Shown piece after piece: positions 60,155 through 64,000 of a DNA stretch of 64,000 nt (position 1 is the first letter of the stretch; every line of letters begins with the position of its first letter). This stretch comes from Microbacterium yannicii (lineage in GTDB: Bacteria > Actinomycetota > Actinomycetes > Actinomycetales > Microbacteriaceae): NCBI RefSeq assembly GCF_024055635.1, contig NZ_JAMXMB010000037.1, positions 1 through 64,000 on the forward strand, given 5' to 3'. The translations under genes were made by a program, and so were the position numbers. Below the pieces are notes generated by a model. That model was not told the DNA's origin and did not search any database. It was given only the letters and a program-made list of their open reading frames with translations.

Positions 60155-61206
60155 GGTCGTTCCTGTCGAGATGCGCCCGAGGGGCGGGGGCTCTGTCGAG
60201 AGATCTCGACGTGGATCTTGGGTCCTGCTCCGGCCTGCGGTGGACGGGAGCCGGCGAGGATATCGGCGAGGTCGTCGAGCGCGACGGTCGCCGCGACGAG
60301 CGGTCGAGGATCGACGGAGCCGTCCGCGTACGCCGCGATCGTCGGCTCGAGCCCGGCGGAAGCGCCGAGGATGCCGACGGCGGTGATGTCGCCGAGCGCG
60401 AGCATCCGCGTGTCGATGAGGCTGGGGCTGCCCGCGAGCCCGACGTGCACGATGCGCCGGCCCGGTTCCACGAGCTCGAGCGCTCGCGCGGGCAGATGCG
60501 GCGCGTTGGACGAATCGATCACCGCGTGCCACGCGAGGTCGGGCAGGTCGGCCTCTGTCCAGACGCCATCGAAGCCGAACGACGTGGCGAACTCGAGCGA
60601 CCGGCCGGGTCGGCCCAGGAGGTGCACCTCTGCTCCCGCCGCACGGGCGAACAGCGCGCAGAGCAGGCCGATCGTTCCCGGACCGAGGATCAGCGCCCGG
60701 TCGCCGGTGCTCAGGGCTGCGGCATCCACCGACCGCCAGGCATTCCCACCCGGCTCGACCATCGCGCCGGAGGCGTCGTCGACCGCGTCGGGGAGTGCGT
60801 GCAGCGCCCAGGCGGGTACGGCGACCTGTTCGGCCAACGCGCCCGGGCGACCGTTGCGCACTCCGATCTCATCTCGGAACGCGCACACGTGGTGCAAGCC
60901 GGCGCGGCAGCGTTCGCAGCGCTGACATCCGAGCATCGTGTCACCGGTGACGCGGCGGCCGATCCAGGCGGCGTCCACGCCCTCGCCGACGGCCGACACG
61001 GTTCCCATCCATTCGTGGCCGATGCGCATCGGATACTGCGCGTGTCCCTCGTGGAGGTACTGCATCTCGCCGGTGTAGAACTCGATGTCGGTGCCGCAGA
61101 TGCCGGCACGCGCCACGTCGACGACGACCTCGCCGGCCGCGGCCGTGGGCGGCTCGACGTCCTGGACCCCTGCCTCGCCGGGAGCCGTGATCACGAACGC
61201 CTTCAT
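60151..61206 (-). CDS. Zinc-dependent alcohol dehydrogenase (probable sugar dehydrogenase)
   Basis: Medium-chain dehydrogenase of 351 residues. Catalytic zinc ligands are in ICGTD, GHEWMG and MVEPGG; the structural zinc site is CQRCERCRAGLHHVC; NAD binding is GPGTIG. It probably oxidises C1 of a free sugar to the lactone, which the SMP-30 protein would open. ATGA-type overlaps on both sides show tight translational coupling. Other polyol oxidation cannot be excluded. Confidence 0.88.
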   Translation of the reverse strand: MKAFVITAPGEAGVQDVEPPTAAAGEVVVDVARAGICGTDIEFYTGEMQYLHEGHAQYPMRIGHEWMGTVSAVGEGVDAAWIGRRVTGDTMLGCQRCERCRAGLHHVCAFRDEIGVRNGRPGALAEQVAVPAWALHALPDAVDDASGAMVEPGGNAWRSVDAAALSTGDRALILGPGTIGLLCALFARAAGAEVHLLGRPGRSLEFATSFGFDGVWTEADLPDLAWHAVIDSSNAPHLPARALELVEPGRRIVHVGLAGSPSLIDTRMLALGDITAVGILGASAGLEPTIAAYADGSVDPRPLVAATVALDDLADILAGSRPPQAGAGPKIHVEISRQSPRPSGASRQERP

Positions 61207-62063
61207 CGTGGTGCGAGCACTGTCTGTCGCTGCGAGCCGAGTCCGTCGATCTCGAGTTCCATCACGTCGCCGGGCTGCAGCCAGATCGGCGGCTGGAATC
61301 CCATGCCGACGCCCGGCGGAGTGCCGGTGTTGATGAGGTCGCCGGGCTCGAGCACGAGGAACTGGCTGATGTAGTGGACGATGAACGCGGGATCGAACAC
61401 CATCGTCGATGTCGAGCCGTCCTGCCGGCGGATGCCGTTGACCTCCAGCCGCATGCCGAGGTCGAGCACGTCGGGCACTTCGTCCGGCGTCACCAGCCAC
61501 GGCCCGGTCGGGTTGAACGTCTCCGCGGACTTGCCTTTCAGCCACTGCCCGCCCCGCTCCAGCTGGAACGCCCGCTCGCTGACGTCGTTCACGACGACCC
61601 AGCCCGCGATGTGCTCGCGCGCCTGCGCGGGCGAGTCGAGGTAGCTCGCGCGCCGGCCGATGACGATGCCGAGCTCGACCTCCCAGTCGGGCTTGGTGGA
61701 TCCACGAGGAATCCGTACGTCGTCGTTCGGCCCGACGAGCGTGTTGGGAGACTTGGTGAACAGGATCGGCTCGTCGGGCACCGCCTGGCCGGTCTCGGCC
61801 GCATGGTCGCGGTAGTTGAGTCCGACGCAGATGATCTGGTGCGGCCGCGCGATCGGGGCGCCGATCCGCTGATCGAGGAGGGGACGGATGCCGCCGGCCG
61901 CTGCGCGTTCGGCCACCACCGGCCGGATGTGGTCGATGCCGCCACCGGCGAAGAACGCCTCGTCGAAGTCGGTGACGACGTCCGACAGATCGACGTAGGT
62001 GTCGTCGGTGACGAAGGCGACGGGCGTCTCTGCGCCGGCAGATCCGATGCGGGCGAGCTTCAT
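61203..62063 (-). CDS. Fumarylacetoacetate hydrolase-family 2,4-diketo acid hydrolase
   Basis: FAH-family enzyme of 286 residues. VGLNYRDHAAE, ILFTKSPNTLVGP, and metal ligands in WEVELGIVIG, with NTGTPPGVGMG near the end. The best fit is hydrolysis of a 2,4-diketo-3-deoxyaldonate to pyruvate plus lactate (from a 6-deoxyhexose) or glycolate (from a pentose). An acylpyruvase or aldonate dehydratase role is possible in this family. Coupled by overlaps to both neighbours. Confidence 0.88.
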   Translation of the reverse strand: MKLARIGSAGAETPVAFVTDDTYVDLSDVVTDFDEAFFAGGGIDHIRPVVAERAAAGGIRPLLDQRIGAPIARPHQIICVGLNYRDHAAETGQAVPDEPILFTKSPNTLVGPNDDVRIPRGSTKPDWEVELGIVIGRRASYLDSPAQAREHIAGWVVVNDVSERAFQLERGGQWLKGKSAETFNPTGPWLVTPDEVPDVLDLGMRLEVNGIRRQDGSTSTMVFDPAFIVHYISQFLVLEPGDLINTGTPPGVGMGFQPPIWLQPGDVMELEIDGLGSQRQTVLAPR

Positions 62064-62971
62064 GCGTTCTCCTTGAGGGTCTCGGCAACGCCGCTCCACA
62101 GCGGCACGGGCAGCCCGCGGACCCCGGGCCGAACGGTGAACAGCTTTCCTGACAGCGGATGCGCCGCCAGCTGCTCTTCCCTCAGGTCCTGCGTCGCGGT
62201 CGTGATGACGAGCGTGTCGAGGTCGGGGCCGGCGAACGCGACGCTCGACACGTGCGGGGCAGGGACGCGGATCGTGCGCTCGTGCGCGCCCTCCGGCGTG
62301 TAGCGGCGCACTTCGCCCAGACCCCACATGGCGATCCAGAGGTGGCCGTCGGCGTCGCTGCACATGCCGTCCGGGAACCCGTCATCGACCTCGATGATCG
62401 TCCGGCGCTCGCCGGTGGCGCCCGTCGCCGCATCGTAGGACCGCGCGAAGACGACGCGGCGCAGGGTGTCGACCGAGTACAGGATCGACCCGTCCGGGCT
62501 CCAGGCGAGTCCGTTCGACAGGGTGAGATCGTCGTCGATCGTCGTCAGCGTACCGTCCTGTTCCAGGCGCAGGAGCACCTCGCGATCGGAGTCGCCGTCC
62601 AGCGAGAGCGTGCCGATGAGGAACCGGCCACCGGGGTCCGGCTTGCCGTCATTCGTGCGACCAGATCGGTCGGCCGGCACCACGCGCGCGAGCTCGCGCG
62701 CGGATCCCGCGACTGGGTGGAGGATCAGGGTGTGCGCGTCCGCCACGATCCAGGAGCCGTCCTCGGCGACGGCGACGGCGCCGACCGTGCCGGCGAACGG
62801 CACGTGCTCCACGTACGAGATCCGGCCATGAGCGTCCAGTCGCCCGGAGAAGATCACGCCGCGCCGGATGTCGACCCAGAGCACCAGCTGCCGCACGGGG
62901 TCCCAGACGGGGCCCTCGCCGAGCTCGCACGTCAGGGGATTGGCCAGGATGACGGCATCCTCGTCGATCAT
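62060..62971 (-). CDS. SMP-30/gluconolactonase-family lactonase
   Basis: Six-bladed beta-propeller lactonase of 303 residues. Metal ligands expected at Glu in CELGEGPVWD, Asn in LTLSNGLAWSPD and Asp in the VDTLRR or DGFPDGM region. It would open an aldonolactone made by the alcohol dehydrogenase. First gene of the minus-strand operon; ATG 62971 follows a purine-rich AAGGGGA. Divergent from the dehydratase gene with one shared promoter region. Confidence 0.9.
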   Translation of the reverse strand: MIDEDAVILANPLTCELGEGPVWDPVRQLVLWVDIRRGVIFSGRLDAHGRISYVEHVPFAGTVGAVAVAEDGSWIVADAHTLILHPVAGSARELARVVPADRSGRTNDGKPDPGGRFLIGTLSLDGDSDREVLLRLEQDGTLTTIDDDLTLSNGLAWSPDGSILYSVDTLRRVVFARSYDAATGATGERRTIIEVDDGFPDGMCSDADGHLWIAMWGLGEVRRYTPEGAHERTIRVPAPHVSSVAFAGPDLDTLVITTATQDLREEQLAAHPLSGKLFTVRPGVRGLPVPLWSGVAETLKENA

Positions 62972-63007
62972 CGCGGTCCCCTTCGTGGCTGGCGTGCTGA
63001 CGCCGCT

Positions 63008-63035
63008 ACTATAGTCATATTCCGTCAATCTGACG
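63008..63035. promoter_or_regulatory. Divergent promoter and palindrome of the sugar-acid genes
   Basis: ACTATAGT (63008-63015) can act as a TATAGT -10 box on both strands. CGTCA-atc-TGACG at 63023-63035 is a perfect inverted repeat. The region differs from the IclR-type element at 58640, so a different regulator or a second IclR mode may operate here. Confidence 0.5.
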
Positions 63036-63058
63036 TAAATTCCGAAAGTTGGTAAACA

Positions 63059-64000
63059 ATGGCGTCCGACCTCAGGAGCTCGGAGTGGTACTCGGGCGAC
63101 GACCGGAATGCCTATATCCACCGTGCGTGGATGCGGCGCGGCGTCCCCGACACCGCGTTCCGCGGGCGACCGCAGATCGCCATCGCCAACACCGCGTCCG
63201 ACCTCACGCCGTGCAATGCGCACCTCGATGAGGTGGCGCAATCGGTGAAGAACGGGATCTACGAGGCGGGCGGCATCCCGCTCAACCTGCCGGTGGTGTC
63301 GTTGGGTGAGACGCAGGTGCGCCCGACCGCGATGCTGTGGCGCAACATGGCGGCGATGGCCACAGAGGAGATGCTGCGCGCCAACCCGATCGACGGCGTG
63401 GTGCTCCTCGGGGGATGCGACAAGACGATTCCGGCGCTGCTCATGGCCGCGGCATCCGTCGATCTTCCCGCCGTCGTGATCCCCGGCGGCCCGATGCTCA
63501 CCGGTCACTTCCGCGGTGAGGCGCTCGGCTGCGGCACGGATGTCTGGCGCCTCAGCGAGGAGGTGCGCGCGGGCACGCTGAGTGAAGCCCTCTTCGAGAG
63601 ATCCGAGTCGTCGATGATCCGGTCCAAGGGGCACTGCAACACGATGGGGACCGCCTCGACCATGGCGCTCGTCGCCGAGGCGCTCGGCACCATCGTTCCG
63701 GGGCTCGCGGGGACGCCGGCCCCCGACAGTCGACTGCTCGAGGCGTCCCACGAGACCGGTCGGCTCGCGGTGCAGCTCGTCGCGGCGGACCGGCGCCCGT
63801 CGACGTTCCTCACGAAGGCGAGCTTCCACAACGCGATCGTGGCGCTGGCCGCGATCGGCGGCTCGACGAACGCGGTCGTGCATCTGCTCGCGATCGCCGG
63901 ACGGCTGGGGATCGACCTGACCATCGACGACTTCGACCGCATCGGCGCCGAGGTGCCGCTCCTGGTGAACCTCCAGCCCGCGGGCCGCTACCTGATGGAC
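63059..64000 (+). CDS. IlvD/Edd-family sugar-acid dehydratase (partial)
   Basis: First 314 codons of an Fe-S dehydratase, open to the window end. Start ATG 63059; MASDLRSSEWYSG and SDLTPCNAHLDE, LGGCDKTIPA and GHCNTMGTAS give the cluster-binding and family motifs. The WYSGDDRNAYIHRAWMRRG start resembles the arabinonate/xylonate/fuconate branch rather than IlvD itself. It would convert an aldonate to 2-keto-3-deoxyaldonate, feeding the SDR and FAH steps. The ribosome site is weak. The full family length is about 570-590 residues. Confidence 0.9.
   Translation, partial: MASDLRSSEWYSGDDRNAYIHRAWMRRGVPDTAFRGRPQIAIANTASDLTPCNAHLDEVAQSVKNGIYEAGGIPLNLPVVSLGETQVRPTAMLWRNMAAMATEEMLRANPIDGVVLLGGCDKTIPALLMAAASVDLPAVVIPGGPMLTGHFRGEALGCGTDVWRLSEEVRAGTLSEALFERSESSMIRSKGHCNTMGTASTMALVAEALGTIVPGLAGTPAPDSRLLEASHETGRLAVQLVAADRRPSTFLTKASFHNAIVALAAIGGSTNAVVHLLAIAGRLGIDLTIDDFDRIGAEVPLLVNLQPAGRYLMD

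Overview
The window is high-GC actinobacterial DNA that looks like a Microbacteriaceae chromosome, most likely Microbacterium or a close relative. This is inferred from GTG and TTG starts, apparently leaderless promoters, ATGA/GTGA gene overlaps, CUT1 sugar importers without their own ATPase, tandem LCP genes, and repeats built on a 'gctgagcttgtcgaag / cgctcagcgacc' core that I recall from many Micrococcales genomes. No transposase, integrase, rRNA operon or CRISPR array was seen.

Layout. 1-5979: alpha-glucoside operon (GH13 glucosidase, lipoprotein, two permeases) interrupted by a 37-bp tandem repeat array. 6004-12897: housekeeping block with a lipid kinase, serS, a HAD hydrolase, tRNA-Ser(TGA), two LCP ligases and tRNA-Ser(GCT). 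13053-21824: small accessory units, namely an SDR with an apparent N-terminal frameshift, a CMD protein, a kinase-like phosphotransferase, a beta-propeller lactonase, a Tat-exported MBL protein divergent from LysR plus a class A beta-lactamase-like protein, and TetR divergent from an alpha/beta-hydrolase that lacks catalytic Ser and His. 21980-27362: FAD/Fe-S 2-hydroxyacid dehydrogenase with GH43, then a serine hydrolase. 27410-33788: LacI-controlled CUT1 importer and a secreted esterase-like protein. 33900-44380: TetR, GPH symporter, cytoplasmic esterase paralogue, GH35-like enzyme, LacI, GH43 beta-xylosidase and a frameshifted DUF5605-type glycosidase. 44594-49263: a four-gene segment (HSL esterase, PucR, serine hydrolase, 3-hydroxyacyl-CoA dehydrogenase) lying between two copies of a 260-bp direct repeat. 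49328-55750: GH2, MFS and GH3. 55826-58402: MmcQ/YjbR protein and an ECF42-type sigma factor flanked by two DGPF/YCII genes. 58680-64000: IclR, then a sugar-acid oxidation operon (SDR, Zn-alcohol dehydrogenase, FAH hydrolase, SMP-30 lactonase) divergent from an IlvD/Edd dehydratase that runs off the window.

How the genes fit together. From about 21.9 kb onward the window reads as a plant-polysaccharide oligosaccharide locus. Sugars enter through the importer and symporter, cytoplasmic GH43, GH35-like, GH2, GH3 and DUF5605-type enzymes trim them, and paired esterase-like proteins may deacylate them outside and inside the cell. The last operon encodes the steps of a non-phosphorylative pathway: sugar to lactone to aldonate to 2-keto-3-deoxyaldonate to 2,4-diketo acid to pyruvate plus lactate or glycolate. 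The dehydrogenase gene at 21980 and the iclR gene at 58680 share a nearly identical operator and leader, which suggests that one IclR regulon joins the pathway to oxidation of its 2-hydroxyacid product. That link is the most interesting inference here. The closely related esterase pair and the repeat-flanked segment are next.
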